NCBI GenBank assembly: GCA_026709325.1
Contig: JAPOTF010000188.1
Location: 1 to 64,000, forward strand
Origin: Roseovarius sp.
GTDB taxonomy: Bacteria > Pseudomonadota > Alphaproteobacteria > Rhodobacterales > Rhodobacteraceae
DNA: 64,000 nucleotides
Direction: 5' to 3'
Shown here: positions 45,753 through 56,040 of the stretch, in pieces
How positions within the stretch are numbered: the first letter of the stretch is position 1
Layout of the letters: each line of letters begins with the position of its first letter
Program-made: the position numbers and the translations under genes
The notes under the pieces: model-generated
The model's database searches: none
What the model saw: only the letters and a program-made list of their open reading frames with translations
What the model was told of the DNA's origin: nothing

Positions 45753-48167
45753 CTATTGGTGCAGACCAAGATCATCGGCTATTTTCCAAATGCGCCAGTG
45801 ATCGTGAGGCATATGGCTTTGAACCAGACCAAACGGACGGAATGCGTCATGAACGGCGTTCGAGAAGGCGGGCACGGATCCGACATTTGGACTTTCCCCA
45901 ACCCCTTTGGCGCCTATTGGATGATGAGGACTCGGGGTAACGGTGTGGTCCGTCACATAGACGGGCGTTTCCCATGCGGTGGGAAGGAAGAAATCCATCA
46001 GCGTCGCCGTCATGTGATTGCCCATTTCGTCATAGGCAATCTCCTGGCCCATTGCGATGGCATAGCCTTCTGTGGCGCCGCCGTGCACCTGTCCGTCAAT
46101 TATCATCGGATTAATTCGCGTGCCGCAATCGTCCAGTGCGTAAAACTGGCGAATTTCGTGCTCTCCCGTATCCACATCTATCTCCATTGCGCATATATAT
46201 GCCCCAAATGGATATGTCATGTTTGGCGGGTCGTAATAGCTTACAGCCTCCAGACCGGGCTCAAGCCCCGGAATGGCCTGATTGTATGCGGCAAAAGCGA
46301 TTTCCTTCATTGTCTTGAAACGCTCGGGAGCGCCTTTTACAACAAACCGGTCGACTTCAAACTCCACGTCGTTATCGTGAACCTCGAGGAGATAGGCGGC
46401 AATCATCTGCGCCTTGGCCATGATTTTACGAGAAGCCATGGCGGTGGCCGCACCGGCAACGGGCGTGGAACGCGAACCATAAGTTCCCAGACCATAGGGG
46501 GCGGTATCAGTATCGCCCTCTTCAAGCGTTATGTCATCGGCTGGAATTCCTATCTCGCTCGCGATAATCTGGGCAAACGTCGTGGCATGACCCTGTCCCT
46601 GGCTTATTGTACCCAGGCGGGCGATGGCCGACCCCGTGGGATGGATGCGAATTTCGCAGCTGTCGAACATGCCAAGGCCGAGGATGTCGCAATTCTTTAC
46701 GGGTCCCGCACCTACAATTTCCGTAAAATGAGCCAGACCAATACCGAGAAGCTTGCGCGTTTTTCCAGCCTTGAAGTCCTCCAGACGCTGTGCCTGCTCC
46801 TTTCGCAAACCGGTGTAGTCGACAGCATCCAGCGCCTTTTCCCAGGCCGCGTGGTAGTCTCCCGAATCATACTCCCAGCCCAATGCGCTCTGATAGGGAA
46901 ACTGGTCTTTGCCGATGAAGTTGATCCGCCTGAGCTCCGCGGCATCCATATCAAGCCTGATTGCCAGCACCTCTATCATTCGCTCGATGAAATAGGCCGC
47001 TTCCGTAACCCTAAACGAGCAACGATAAGCCACGCCGCCAGGCGCCTTGTTTGTGTAGACACCGTCAACTGAAAGATAAGCTACCGGAATATCGTAGGAT
47101 CCGGTACATATGTTCATGAACCCCGCCGGAAACTTTGTGGGATCGGCGCATGCGTCAAAACCGCCGTGGTCGGCAGTGGTATGGCACCACAGGCCTGTGA
47201 TCTTTCCGTCTTTGGTGGCCGCGATCTTGCCTTGCATCCAGTAATCCCTGGCAAATGCGGTGGACATGAGATTGTCCATGCGATCTTCCACCCATTTTAC
47301 CGGCTTTCCCGTTACAATGGATGCAACCACAGAGCATACATAACCGGAGTAGGCTCCCACCTTGTTGCCAAATCCTCCCCCGATATCGGGACTGATGACT
47401 CTGATATTGTGCTCGGCTATGCCCGAAATAAGAGAAACCACCGTGCGAATGGCATGTGGCGCCTGGAATGTGCCATATAGAGTCAGCTTTCCATTAACCT
47501 TGTCCATAGAGGCAACGCATCCGCATGTCTCGAGCGGACATGGATGGGTTCGATGATAATAGACCATTTCTTCGGCCATCACATCCGCTTCGGCCAAAAC
47601 CTTTTCAGTGGCGTCCTTGTCACCCTGCTCCCAGGTGAAAATGTGGTTGTGGTGCCTTACCGGGCCATGAGCGCCCTCGGTTCTGTCCTTGATATCCTCT
47701 CTCAGCACCGGCGCGTCCGGGGAAAGTGCCTTAAACGGGTCCGTCACTACGGGAAGTTCCTCGTATTCCACTTCCACGGCCTCCACGCCATCCGCCGCGG
47801 CATAGCGGTCCGCAGCCACAACAAACGCGACTTCCTGTCCCTGGAACAGCACCTTGCCATCAGCGAGAACCATTTGCGTGTCGCCCGCCAGAGTGGGCAT
47901 CCAATGGAGGTTTAACGGTTTAAGATCGTCGGCGGTCAAAACCGCAAGCACGCCCGGCACTTTCAATGCGGCCTCTGTATCGACACCCGTCACGCGCGCA
48001 TGGGCATAGGGAGAGCGCACGAAATCCCCAAACAGCATTCCATCAATTTTAATGTCGTCAATGTAATTGCCTTTTCCCTGGGTAAAGCGGACATCTTCCA
48101 CGCGCTTGCGGGAAGATCCCAGACCCTGGAGATTCCTTGTCCGCTCCTCTAGCGTGATGTCATTCAT
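45753..48167 (-). CDS. coxL: Aerobic carbon monoxide dehydrogenase large subunit, form I
   Basis: The 804-residue molybdopterin cytosine dinucleotide-binding subunit that oxidises CO to CO2. The form I active-site loop AYRCSFR occurs at about residues 380-386. Its Cys holds the copper of the CuSMo centre; form II and other hydroxylases read AYRGAGR here. Other xanthine-dehydrogenase family motifs are [31 protein letters not shown], and near the end [12 protein letters not shown], with the base Glu. Length and motifs match characterised CoxL proteins. Start and stop overlap or abut coxS (4 bp) and coxD (46 bp). Confidence 0.97.
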   Translation of the reverse strand: MNDITLEERTRNLQGLGSSRKRVEDVRFTQGKGNYIDDIKIDGMLFGDFVRSPYAHARVTGVDTEAALKVPGVLAVLTADDLKPLNLHWMPTLAGDTQMVLADGKVLFQGQEVAFVVAADRYAAADGVEAVEVEYEELPVVTDPFKALSPDAPVLREDIKDRTEGAHGPVRHHNHIFTWEQGDKDATEKVLAEADVMAEEMVYYHRTHPCPLETCGCVASMDKVNGKLTLYGTFQAPHAIRTVVSLISGIAEHNIRVISPDIGGGFGNKVGAYSGYVCSVVASIVTGKPVKWVEDRMDNLMSTAFARDYWMQGKIAATKDGKITGLWCHTTADHGGFDACADPTKFPAGFMNICTGSYDIPVAYLSVDGVYTNKAPGGVAYRCSFRVTEAAYFIERMIEVLAIRLDMDAAELRRINFIGKDQFPYQSALGWEYDSGDYHAAWEKALDAVDYTGLRKEQAQRLEDFKAGKTRKLLGIGLAHFTEIVGAGPVKNCDILGLGMFDSCEIRIHPTGSAIARLGTISQGQGHATTFAQIIASEIGIPADDITLEEGDTDTAPYGLGTYGSRSTPVAGAATAMASRKIMAKAQMIAAYLLEVHDNDVEFEVDRFVVKGAPERFKTMKEIAFAAYNQAIPGLEPGLEAVSYYDPPNMTYPFGAYICAMEIDVDTGEHEIRQFYALDDCGTRINPMIIDGQVHGGATEGYAIAMGQEIAYDEMGNHMTATLMDFFLPTAWETPVYVTDHTVTPSPHHPIGAKGVGESPNVGSVPAFSNAVHDAFRPFGLVQSHMPHDHWRIWKIADDLGLHQ

Positions 48168-48658
48168 GTCACGGCCTCCTTTTGGGAATTAATTTGATCG
48201 GCGGCGGCCATAACCGCCTTTACGATATTCTGGTACCCGGTGCATCGGCAGAGATTCCCGGCCATTCCAAATCTGACCTCCTCTTCAGTTGGATTCGGGC
48301 ATTCCTGCAGAAACCGGTGAGCGCGGGTAATCATGCCGGGCGTGCAAAAGCCGCATTGAAGCCCGTGATGCTCGCGAAACATCTCCTGCAGAACACCTGG
48401 GCTGCCATCCGGATTGGCAAGGCCCTCGACAGTTGTGACATCCGCACCGTTCGACTGCGCAACAAAAATTGTGCAGGACTTTACCGACTTGCCGTTCATG
48501 TCAACGGTACAGGCGCCGCAATGGGATGTTTCGCAACCGATATGCGGGCCAGTGACGTTTAGATTCTCCCTCAGAAAATGAATCAGGAGCGTGCGCGGCT
48601 CCGCGAGATCTTCAACCTCCCGGCCATTAAGATTAAGTTTGACATGCATCTTGCTCAT
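48164..48658 (-). CDS. coxS: CO dehydrogenase small subunit ([2Fe-2S])
   Basis: A 164-residue iron-sulfur subunit that relays electrons from the Mo-Cu site to FAD. The plant-type ferredoxin cluster ligands are in [21 protein letters not shown] and the second cluster ligands in CGFCTPGM and [13 protein letters not shown]. It overlaps coxM by 4 bp and coxL by 4 bp, so the three subunit genes are translationally coupled in the order M-S-L. Confidence 0.96.
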   Translation of the reverse strand: MSKMHVKLNLNGREVEDLAEPRTLLIHFLRENLNVTGPHIGCETSHCGACTVDMNGKSVKSCTIFVAQSNGADVTTVEGLANPDGSPGVLQEMFREHHGLQCGFCTPGMITRAHRFLQECPNPTEEEVRFGMAGNLCRCTGYQNIVKAVMAAADQINSQKEAVT

Positions 48659-49488
48659 TTGGTTCGCTCCATAGCTTTATGAATGGCCCTCCGAAGAACC
48701 ACCTTGGCCACATGTTTCTTGAATTCCGCCGGACCGCGAATATCCGATTGAGGTTCAATCGCATCCATGGCGCAATCCACGCACTGTTCAATGCTTCCGG
48801 AAGCCAGTGCCCGACTGGCGGAAGCGGACCAGACAGGAGTGTCGGAAAGGTTCGTGAACGCCACGGAGGCCTTGCCGTCTCCAATGAGAACGGCGGCGGC
48901 GGCGATGGCATAGTCGCCAATTTTTCGCTTCTGCTTTTCATATGCATAACCGGACATTACCGGCATGGGTATTGTTATGCCGGTCAATATCTCATCATCT
49001 GAGCGCACTGTGAAATATGCGGACTCGTAGAAATCGCGGGCCTTCACGGTACGGGTGCCGTCCGGTCCCGAAAGCGTATAGCCTGCATCAAGACACTGCA
49101 TGACTGCCGGCATGTCGTTGCCCGGATCGCCATGGGCGACATTGCCGCCCATTGTGCCCATATTTCGCACCTGCGGGTCCGATATCAAAAGCGCCGTTTC
49201 GCGCAATATGGGAATCAGGCTCGAAAGCTGCCCGTTCGAAACGATTTCCGCCTGGGTTGTCATTGCCCCGATGACCACATTGTCCCGATTGAAGGAAATC
49301 CGGCGCAATTCGGCGATTTCCTGCAAATCCACAAGATGCGCCATTTCCGCCATGCGCAGTTTCATCAACGGGACCAGACTGTGTCCGCCCGCGATTACAC
49401 GAGCATCATCCCCATGTTTTTTCAGAATTTCAACTGCTGAAGAAACATTTTCAGGTCTATGGTACTCAAATCCTGATGGTATCACCAT
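48655..49488 (-). CDS. coxM: CO dehydrogenase medium subunit (FAD-binding)
   Basis: A 277-residue flavoprotein subunit, the electron exit of CO dehydrogenase. FAD-binding motifs are [18 protein letters not shown] and [20 protein letters not shown]. The C-terminal CO_deh_flav domain follows ([21 protein letters not shown]). First gene of the coxMSLDEF cluster; the promoter should lie in the 328 bp shared with ymdB. Confidence 0.95.
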   Translation of the reverse strand: MVIPSGFEYHRPENVSSAVEILKKHGDDARVIAGGHSLVPLMKLRMAEMAHLVDLQEIAELRRISFNRDNVVIGAMTTQAEIVSNGQLSSLIPILRETALLISDPQVRNMGTMGGNVAHGDPGNDMPAVMQCLDAGYTLSGPDGTRTVKARDFYESAYFTVRSDDEILTGITIPMPVMSGYAYEKQKRKIGDYAIAAAAVLIGDGKASVAFTNLSDTPVWSASASRALASGSIEQCVDCAMDAIEPQSDIRGPAEFKKHVAKVVLRRAIHKAMERTK

Positions 49489-49816
49489 TACCTCCCAACG
49501 AATAACTAATTTTCACCAGCTTTTACTGGTTTGAAATGATGGTCAAGGAAAAAATCATTTGCATCATGCCGAGTTTCGGCAAATGCGAAGTTTCAGCACG
49601 AAACGCGAAAAGTTGACTTGGCAAAACTGTTGAAACATGTCGATAATGACCTCTCGCGCGTTTGCAAATGCTGAGCAAATCAACAGCCGGGCGCCAAATC
49701 GGGCATTTTAAATCGAGATAATTTGCGTCAATCAAACGGCATGTGCCCAATTTGCAATTTTCTTGCCTGATGCGGCACTTGTCCGTATTTCATTGCGCAG
49801 CAATGGGAGAAATGTA
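49489..49816. promoter_or_regulatory. Divergent promoter region of coxM and ymdB, with dyads
   Basis: The region holds inverted words CATTTGC (49556-49562) and GCAAATG (49579-49585), and nested inside them GCCGA/TCGGC (49568-49572 and 49576-49580). A further GCAAATG-like word lies at ~49660-49670. These dyads sit 67-97 bp upstream of the coxM start and could be regulator sites for CO-dehydrogenase expression. No known consensus was matched. A GGGAGA site precedes ymdB at its right end. Confidence 0.35.
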
Positions 49817-50632
49817 ATGAGAATTTTGTATCTTGGCGATGTGGTCGGCCGCGCGGGCCGTCGGCGCGTCATTGATTCAATGCCTGCATTGCGCAGTGAA
49901 CTGCATCTTGATTTTGTGGTCGTAAATGCCGAAAACGCGACAAACGGCATGGGATTGTCGGAAGCGCATGCCCGGCAATTTCTGAATTCGGGCGTTGACT
50001 GCCTCACACTTGGCGATCACGCATTTGACAACAGGGACATGCTTTCAACAATTGAAAGCGAAAGAAGAATCATACGACCGCTTAATTTTGCCAAGGCTGC
50101 GCCAGGAAGAGGCCATGGCTTGTTTTCCGATGGCAGGGGCCGCAAAATACTCGTGCTTCAGGCTCTTGGCCAGGTTTTCATGAGCAAACCCTTTTCCAAC
50201 CCTTTCAGCGCCGTTGACAGCGTTTTGAGATCGCATCTCCTTGGAGGTGGCGTAAATGCCTCAATACTTGACATTCACTGCGAGGCAACGTCGGAAAAAA
50301 TGGCAATGGGACATTTCTGCAACGGCAGAGTCAGCATTGTGGTTGGCAGCCACACCCATGTGCCAACCGCGGACGTGCAGATAATGTCGGGCGGGACCGC
50401 GTTTCAATCTGATGCCGGAATGTGCGGAGACTACAATTCCGTAATCGGCATGGATAAATCCGAACCGATGCGACGATTTGTAACCGGAATGTCTCGCGAA
50501 CGCATGAAACCAGCAAATGGCGATGCAACCATTTGCGGACTTTTTGTGGAAACCGACGACGATACCGGCCGGGCAATACACGCGGAAATATTCAAGCGTG
50601 GCGGGCCGCTCAACCGTGGCGAGAGCAAGTGA
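49817..50632 (+). CDS. ymdB: YmdB-family metallophosphoesterase (TIGR00282)
   Basis: A 271-residue calcineurin-like phosphoesterase. Metal-binding motifs are LYLGDVVGRAGRR, VVNAENATNGMGL, TLGDHAFDNRD, DIHCEATSEKMAMG, and VVGSHTHVPTADVQ. Firmicute YmdB hydrolyses 2',3'-cyclic nucleotides and influences biofilm and sporulation; the role in proteobacteria is unclear. ATG 49817 follows GGGAGA. It is 4 bp from the next permease gene and probably co-transcribed with it. Confidence 0.93.
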   Translation: MRILYLGDVVGRAGRRRVIDSMPALRSELHLDFVVVNAENATNGMGLSEAHARQFLNSGVDCLTLGDHAFDNRDMLSTIESERRIIRPLNFAKAAPGRGHGLFSDGRGRKILVLQALGQVFMSKPFSNPFSAVDSVLRSHLLGGGVNASILDIHCEATSEKMAMGHFCNGRVSIVVGSHTHVPTADVQIMSGGTAFQSDAGMCGDYNSVIGMDKSEPMRRFVTGMSRERMKPANGDATICGLFVETDDDTGRAIHAEIFKRGGPLNRGESK

Positions 50633-50636
50633 ACCG

Positions 50637-51560
50637 ATGAATCGGCGCGGTTTGTTCAGTGGAGTTCTAATTGCCATGGGCGCGGGCTGGGGCCTCAGCA
50701 TTCCCTTGACCAAAATAGCCGTAAGCGGCGGTTATCAGCCATTTGGACTTGTTTTCTGGCAGGTCGCCATCGTTGCCGCGCTACTTGGCGGAATCAATCA
50801 CGTGCGCGGAAGGCGCCGCACCAGTGGATTGTTCGCCAGACCTTCAAAACATAAAGTCCGCACCTGGCTGGCCATCGCGTTTCTGGGAGCATTGCTGCCG
50901 GATGTATTTGTTTACACGGCGGCATATCATTTACCTGGCGGCGTATTGTCGATTCTAATTTCAAGTGTGCCAATATTCGCCTTTCCGATTGCTCTCGCCC
51001 TTGGAAATGACGTCTATCGCTCCATGAGACTGGCCGGACTCGCACTGGGTATGGCGGGAGTGGTTGTCCTTTTCGCCCCCGAAGCGAGATTGCCGGAATC
51101 AGCCGCAACGATCTTTATTCCAATAGCCTTGCTGGGGCCGCTTTGCTATGCCGCGGAAGTAAATTATGTGGCGCGCTGGGGCACTGCGGGAATGGATGCA
51201 ATCCAGGCGCTTCTTGGCGCTTCAATCTTTGCAATGGCCATCTCCGGCCCGGTGGCCATTGCGAGTGGCCAATGGATCAATCCGATGCCTCCATATGGGG
51301 CACCAGATATCGCGCTCGTTTTGGGCGCGGCAATACACGGGCTTGTTTACGCGATCTATGTCTGGCTAACTGGCAGGGCGGGAGCCGTTTTTGCATCGCA
51401 AACATCTTATCTGGTCACCGGTTTTGGGATGTTGTGGTCAATGACGCTGCTTGGCGAAAACTATTCCGGCCACATTTGGGCGGCATTTCTATTAATGCTT
51501 GCGGGCATGGCACTTGTGCAAATCAATCCAGGTCGCGGGTCCACCTCGAAGGCAAGTTGA
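50637..51560 (+). CDS. EamA-family (DMT) permease
   Basis: A 307-residue drug/metabolite transporter superfamily protein with ten predicted membrane segments in two EamA repeats. The first begins GVLIAMGAGWGLSIPLTKIAV and contains FVYTAAYHLPGGVLSILISSVPIFAFPIAL. The second contains YVWLTGRAGAVFASQTSYLVTGFGMLWSM and ends FLLMLAGMALVQINPG. Substrate unknown. Its start is 4 bp after the ymdB stop. Confidence 0.9.
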   Translation: MNRRGLFSGVLIAMGAGWGLSIPLTKIAVSGGYQPFGLVFWQVAIVAALLGGINHVRGRRRTSGLFARPSKHKVRTWLAIAFLGALLPDVFVYTAAYHLPGGVLSILISSVPIFAFPIALALGNDVYRSMRLAGLALGMAGVVVLFAPEARLPESAATIFIPIALLGPLCYAAEVNYVARWGTAGMDAIQALLGASIFAMAISGPVAIASGQWINPMPPYGAPDIALVLGAAIHGLVYAIYVWLTGRAGAVFASQTSYLVTGFGMLWSMTLLGENYSGHIWAAFLLMLAGMALVQINPGRGSTSKAS

Positions 51561-52167
51561 CCATGGTCGCGGCATCACGGGCAAATCAAACCCGTGACAT
51601 CTCGACTTTTTGCAAGAAAAGACATTCCCGGGCGGTTTTGCGAAATATCTTTCACCACCCGCGCGACTGTTTCAAGCGAGTCGGAAAAAGATGGCATCGC
51701 CTGCCGTTTCAGCAGAAAATTTCCCTAAAATATCACGCAAACCGACCTCAACGGCAATCTCGCAAAACAATTGGCGCATGGATCAGGTTTCATACAGCGC
51801 CGGAATTCATGCCGAGACCGGAAGCAATATGCTCCGCGGCATGTTTCCTTTTGTCTTTGGGTTTGCGAAAAGGCAAACGAGAGCGATATCGGGCGCCCCG
51901 CTCATTTCCCGCAGGTACTCTACGCGGAAACGCGGGATATTGACTCAATGGCGGAAAACCAGCTCTCTTGAAACCGGTACCCGGCACGTTTATTCCTTGA
52001 AATTAACGGCATTGGACAACATGCGGGGTTTAGAGGTTCCATGATGCGATTGTACCGGTTAGGGCAAGACACCTGCAAAAATCAAGTTACCGCACTCGAA
52101 AAGTGGCGATTCATGCTAATTGAAAGTTTTGCCGAGGTGTTTTCGGAATAGCGTATTTGGAGGCGAA
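51561..52167. other. Gap without a supported gene
   Basis: About 600 bp. A plus-strand frame at 51610-52044 is open for 144 codons but is rich in Ser, Arg and Lys with no motif, and a minus-strand frame overlaps it. I do not call either. The end of the stretch carries a GGAGGCGAA ribosome-binding site for the SLC13 gene. Confidence 0.45.
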
Positions 52168-53949
52168 ATGCCGATTGAACTGCTGGAAATTCCGGATGCG
52201 GCGCAGCCTGTTATCGCGCTAGCGATTGTGGCCGGGATGTTTGCCCTGTTTGTTCGCGAGGTGTTTCCCGCGGAGGTTGTGGCTCTTGCGGGGGCGGCGG
52301 CGATGATGTCCCTGGGCCTTCTGCCCTACGAAGACGCATTGCATGTGCTGTCCAACCCGGCGCCCTGGACCATAGCGGCAATGTTCATCGTAATGGGCGG
52401 GCTGGTGCGAACCGGCGCCCTTGACGCATTCATTCTGGTGGCAAATCGACTTGCGAAGGCAAAACCCGGTCTGGCGGTTGGGTTTATTCTTGGATTTGTG
52501 GCCATCGCATCCGCATTTATGAACAACACCCCTGTGGTGGTTGTAATGATTCCCATATTCATTCAATTGTCCAAGTCACTTGACATACTGCCATCCAAAC
52601 TGCTCATTCCGCTAAGTTACGCAGCCATAATGGGAGGCATGCTTACCCTAATTGGAACATCTTCCAATCTTCTGGTTGACGGGGTTGCAAGATCAAAAGG
52701 TCTGGAAGCGTTCACGATTTTCGAGATCACTCCTCTTGCCGCGATAATTGTGGTTTGGGGAATGTTCTACCTTACATTCATCGCGCCTTTTCTGCTTCCA
52801 GATCGCACCAGCATGTCGGGATTGCTTAACGATCCGAACAAAAAGAGATATTTTACGGAAGTGATAATACCGGACAGGAGCGAACTCGCTGGACGGAATG
52901 TGGAAGACGTCAATATTTTCAAGCGTCAAGGGGTGCGGCTGATAGATGTGATACGAGGAGATCGATCATTTCGAAACAACTTGAAAGACGCGGTGCTGGA
53001 AGCGGGCGACAGAGTGGTGCTTCGAACGAAAATTGCCGAGGTGCTAAGCATGCAGCATGACAGAAACCTGAGGGTTGTAAATCAGGTTTCAGAGGTCATG
53101 ACCACAACCGTGGAAGTGCTCGTCACACCCGGGTGCAACATTGTCGGCCGGTCAATCGGGGAGCTCAGGCTTGTACGCAGATATGGAATCTATCCTCTGG
53201 CGGTGCACAGAAGAAATCAGAACATCGGGAGTCAGATTGACGATTTGACAATCAAGGTTGGCGACACGCTCCTTCTGGAAGGTTCGGCGGAAGAAATCCA
53301 ACGTCTGGCAAACGACATGGGGCTGCTGAATGTATCAGAGCCCTCGGCAAGAGGCTACAGGCGAAATCACGCGCCAATCGCACTGGCCGCTCTTGCCGGA
53401 ATCGTATTTTTCGCGGCGCTTGGCGTGGCACCCATACTATTGCTGGCAGTACTTGCAATGGCTTTGATTTTAATCACAAAATGCATCGATTCGGAAGAGG
53501 CTTTCTCATTTATTGACGGAAGATTGCTTGCGCTTATCTTCTCGATGCTGGCGGTGGCCTTGTCACTGGAGACATCAGGTGCCGTCGATATGATTGTCAA
53601 CGGTCTCTCGCCGTATTTTGCGATGTTTTCGCCATTTTTCCTGATTTGGTCGGTATATCTTCTGACATCGGCAATGTCCGAATTAATAAACCATGCAATT
53701 GCCGTTGTTCTGACTCCCGTTGCAATCAGTCTCGCCTACAATATTGGCGTTGATCCCAGACCGCTTGTGGTTACAGTAATGTTTGCCTCAGCGGCAACAT
53801 TCACCACGCCAATAAGCTATCAGACCAATATGATGGTTTATGGCCCCGGCGGTTACAAGTTCACCGACTTTCTAAAAGTCGGCATTCCGCTGAATATCTC
53901 GGTAGGTCTCCTCGCAAGCGCGGCGATCCCGTTTATCTGGCCACTCTGA
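52168..53949 (+). CDS. SLC13-family permease with two TrkA-C (RCK_C) domains
   Basis: A 593-residue divalent anion:sodium symporter-type protein. Membrane segments cover about 10-215 and 400-593. SNPAPWTIAAMFIVMGGLVRTG and the substrate-loop motifs AFMNNTPVVVVMIPI and LIGTSSNLLVDG mark the DASS/ArsB-like fold. The cytoplasmic middle has two RCK_C modules (EVIIPDRSELAGRNVEDV and EVLVTPGCNIVGRSIGEL), expected to bind a regulatory ligand. Relatives move sulfate, tricarboxylates or dicarboxylates. GGAGG precedes ATG 52168, while the longer in-frame start is not supported. Confidence 0.92.
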   Translation: MPIELLEIPDAAQPVIALAIVAGMFALFVREVFPAEVVALAGAAAMMSLGLLPYEDALHVLSNPAPWTIAAMFIVMGGLVRTGALDAFILVANRLAKAKPGLAVGFILGFVAIASAFMNNTPVVVVMIPIFIQLSKSLDILPSKLLIPLSYAAIMGGMLTLIGTSSNLLVDGVARSKGLEAFTIFEITPLAAIIVVWGMFYLTFIAPFLLPDRTSMSGLLNDPNKKRYFTEVIIPDRSELAGRNVEDVNIFKRQGVRLIDVIRGDRSFRNNLKDAVLEAGDRVVLRTKIAEVLSMQHDRNLRVVNQVSEVMTTTVEVLVTPGCNIVGRSIGELRLVRRYGIYPLAVHRRNQNIGSQIDDLTIKVGDTLLLEGSAEEIQRLANDMGLLNVSEPSARGYRRNHAPIALAALAGIVFFAALGVAPILLLAVLAMALILITKCIDSEEAFSFIDGRLLALIFSMLAVALSLETSGAVDMIVNGLSPYFAMFSPFFLIWSVYLLTSAMSELINHAIAVVLTPVAISLAYNIGVDPRPLVVTVMFASAATFTTPISYQTNMMVYGPGGYKFTDFLKVGIPLNISVGLLASAAIPFIWPL

Positions 53950-54100
53950 ACGGTTTCGGCATACCATAAAGAAGCTTCAAACCCGGCGTTTTCAATGCCG
54001 CGCACTTCTTTACGGCAAATCCGCCACATCAAGTCCGCCGTGGAGGATTATGGAAAGAAATTGACTTTCCCGCATGATTAAATTTCAAGTCCCGAATTAA

Positions 54101-54949
54101 TCAGGGCATCATTCTGGTCTGATTGTCATAGATCGAATCGGCATGTTTGTCGCGTGGAAGCGGAAGTCGCATGGGAACCGCCTCCGACCTGGGCGCAAGT
54201 GTGGCTTCACCGCGCAAAATCCGATTGTTGTATTCTTCAAATTCGTTTTCCTTCATAACTGGAAACGCGTCAACCGCCGAATAGGAATACAGCAGCAACG
54301 GGCGGTCACGGTCCGTAAAGTTGTTGGATGAAGCATGCAGCGTGCGAACGTGATGTATGGAGATGGAACCGGCCCTGGCTGTAAGGCTTACCGCTTTGCG
54401 CGCTTGATCGGCAAGTTCATCTTCGGGAACACCTCCCGCAAACACGGAACCGTTATGATGATTGTATACCGGCCCCTTATGCGAACCGGGAATCACTTTC
54501 AGCGGACCGTTCTCTTCATTGCAATCCTCGATCATCACGCCAACCGCAAGCAAATCGTCATTTGTGTGGGGATAAAAGGCCCAATCCTGATGCCATTCGA
54601 TTTTTGCCTGTCCACCGGCCGGTTTAAAGTTGAGTTTGGAATGATCGAAACGCACGGTTCCCCCAAGCAGCGGGGAAACAATGTCAAGCAGGTCATCGGA
54701 GCGCATTAACTCGTCAAACACCGGATGCTGCTCCACAGGGTGCTTGACACGCCGAAGCATTGGATTGTCCGCGCCGTGTGATGGGGCAAGATCGAATTTC
54801 GCGTTTGATGATTTGATTTGCCCGGCAGTTTCGCGAAATTCCATGATTGCCGTTCGGATTCTTTTCAGCATTCCTGCCGAGACAACATTCTCAATTACCA
54901 GATAGCCGTTTTTTTCGTAGAATTCGATCTGCGCTTCCGTTGGCTTCAT
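54101..54949 (-). CDS. Phytanoyl-CoA dioxygenase (PhyH) family protein
   Basis: A 282-residue Fe(II)/2-oxoglutarate oxygenase. It begins with the PhyH signature AQIEFYEKNGYLVIENVVS. The iron site is WHQDWAF (HxD, ~residue 120) and the distal His in SISIHHVRTLHAS (~200), with an Arg for 2-oxoglutarate (DRDRPLLLYSY). Bacterial PhyH enzymes hydroxylate diverse small molecules, including osmolytes and amino acids, so the substrate cannot be read. It is divergent from a DMT permease. Confidence 0.92.
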   Translation of the reverse strand: MKPTEAQIEFYEKNGYLVIENVVSAGMLKRIRTAIMEFRETAGQIKSSNAKFDLAPSHGADNPMLRRVKHPVEQHPVFDELMRSDDLLDIVSPLLGGTVRFDHSKLNFKPAGGQAKIEWHQDWAFYPHTNDDLLAVGVMIEDCNEENGPLKVIPGSHKGPVYNHHNGSVFAGGVPEDELADQARKAVSLTARAGSISIHHVRTLHASSNNFTDRDRPLLLYSYSAVDAFPVMKENEFEEYNNRILRGEATLAPRSEAVPMRLPLPRDKHADSIYDNQTRMMP

Positions 54950-55088
54950 GATTGCGTCCTGTTCTTTTCAATTAAACTGGAATATACGGGCATCCGGCAT
55001 TGCGCACTATCAGTTTTTCGACAACATGTGTCGCTATTGCCATGACAACCCTGCCAGATCACTGCACAACCCGACAAGGTCAAAAGCG

Positions 55089-56009
55089 ATGACACGTCAA
55101 AGCACGGTTATGAAAGATACGGCCGGCCATCATCCAGGAAAAGGCATATTCTGGATGGCGGTTACAGGCATCCTGTTTATCGGCGTTGCGACACTGGTAA
55201 AATATCTGGGCACGCGCATTCCCTCCACTGAAGCCGCATTTCTGCGCTATTTGCTGGGGCTTGTTTTTCTGCTTCCGATGCTAAAAGCGCTTCGAAATCT
55301 GAAATTGGAAAAATGGCTGCTTGGGCTTTTTGTGGCCCGAGGCATGTCTCACACAGTTGCGGTTGCATGCTGGTTTTTCGCAATGACAAACATCCCGCTT
55401 GCCGATGTGACGGCCATGAACTATCTAACCCCGGTATTTGTAACCATTGGCGCCGTGCTCTTCTTTGGGGAGCGTCTGGCGTTGCGGCGCATGTCGGCGG
55501 TAATTGTGGCGATTATTGGAGTGCTGATTATTCTTCGGCCGGGATTTCGCGAAATTGGCGCAGGCCATTTTGCCATGATTATTACCGCGGTGGCATTCAG
55601 CGGCTCATTTCTAATGGCGAAAAAGCTGTCGCACAGATGCAGTGCGGGACTTGTTGTCGCCATGCTGTCAATAACGGTCACAATAGGAATCGCTCCGTTT
55701 GCAATGGCCAATTGGATCACACCCACCTGGAATGAGCTTTTGATACTGTTTGGAGTGGCAAGTTTTGCCACCGGAGGTCATTACACCATGATATTGGCCT
55801 TTCGGAACGCGCCATTGACGGTAACCCAGCCGGTGACATTTCTGCAACTCGTGTGGGCAGTGCTGATTGGCATGATTATTTTTCGCGAGCCCCTTGACCC
55901 CTACGTCATTGCAGGTGGACTGGTTATCCTGGGAGCTGTGAGCTACATTAGCTGGCGCGAATCATTTCTCAAGAAAAAGACATTCACATCGCCTTCAACC
56001 GGCCTGTAG
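55089..56009 (+). CDS. EamA-family (DMT) permease
   Basis: A 306-residue permease with ten membrane segments in two EamA repeats. Characteristic parts are IPSTEAAFLRYLLGLVFLLPML, PLADVTAMNYLTPVFVTIGAVLFFGE, and in the second half FATGGHYTMILAFRNAPLTVTQPVTFLQLVWAVLIG. The hydrophilic N-terminus before the first segment depends on the start chosen; ATG 55089 or 55110 are both possible. Divergent from the PhyH gene, with ~140 bp between. Substrate unknown. Confidence 0.88.
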   Translation: MTRQSTVMKDTAGHHPGKGIFWMAVTGILFIGVATLVKYLGTRIPSTEAAFLRYLLGLVFLLPMLKALRNLKLEKWLLGLFVARGMSHTVAVACWFFAMTNIPLADVTAMNYLTPVFVTIGAVLFFGERLALRRMSAVIVAIIGVLIILRPGFREIGAGHFAMIITAVAFSGSFLMAKKLSHRCSAGLVVAMLSITVTIGIAPFAMANWITPTWNELLILFGVASFATGGHYTMILAFRNAPLTVTQPVTFLQLVWAVLIGMIIFREPLDPYVIAGGLVILGAVSYISWRESFLKKKTFTSPSTGL

Positions 56010-56040
56010 CAAGACAGTGCATACCTTGCGGGCCATGCCT

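Noticed and set aside
51610-52044. 144-codon plus-strand frame between two permease genes
   Set aside because: Composition (Ser/Arg/Lys-rich) and absence of motifs argue against coding.
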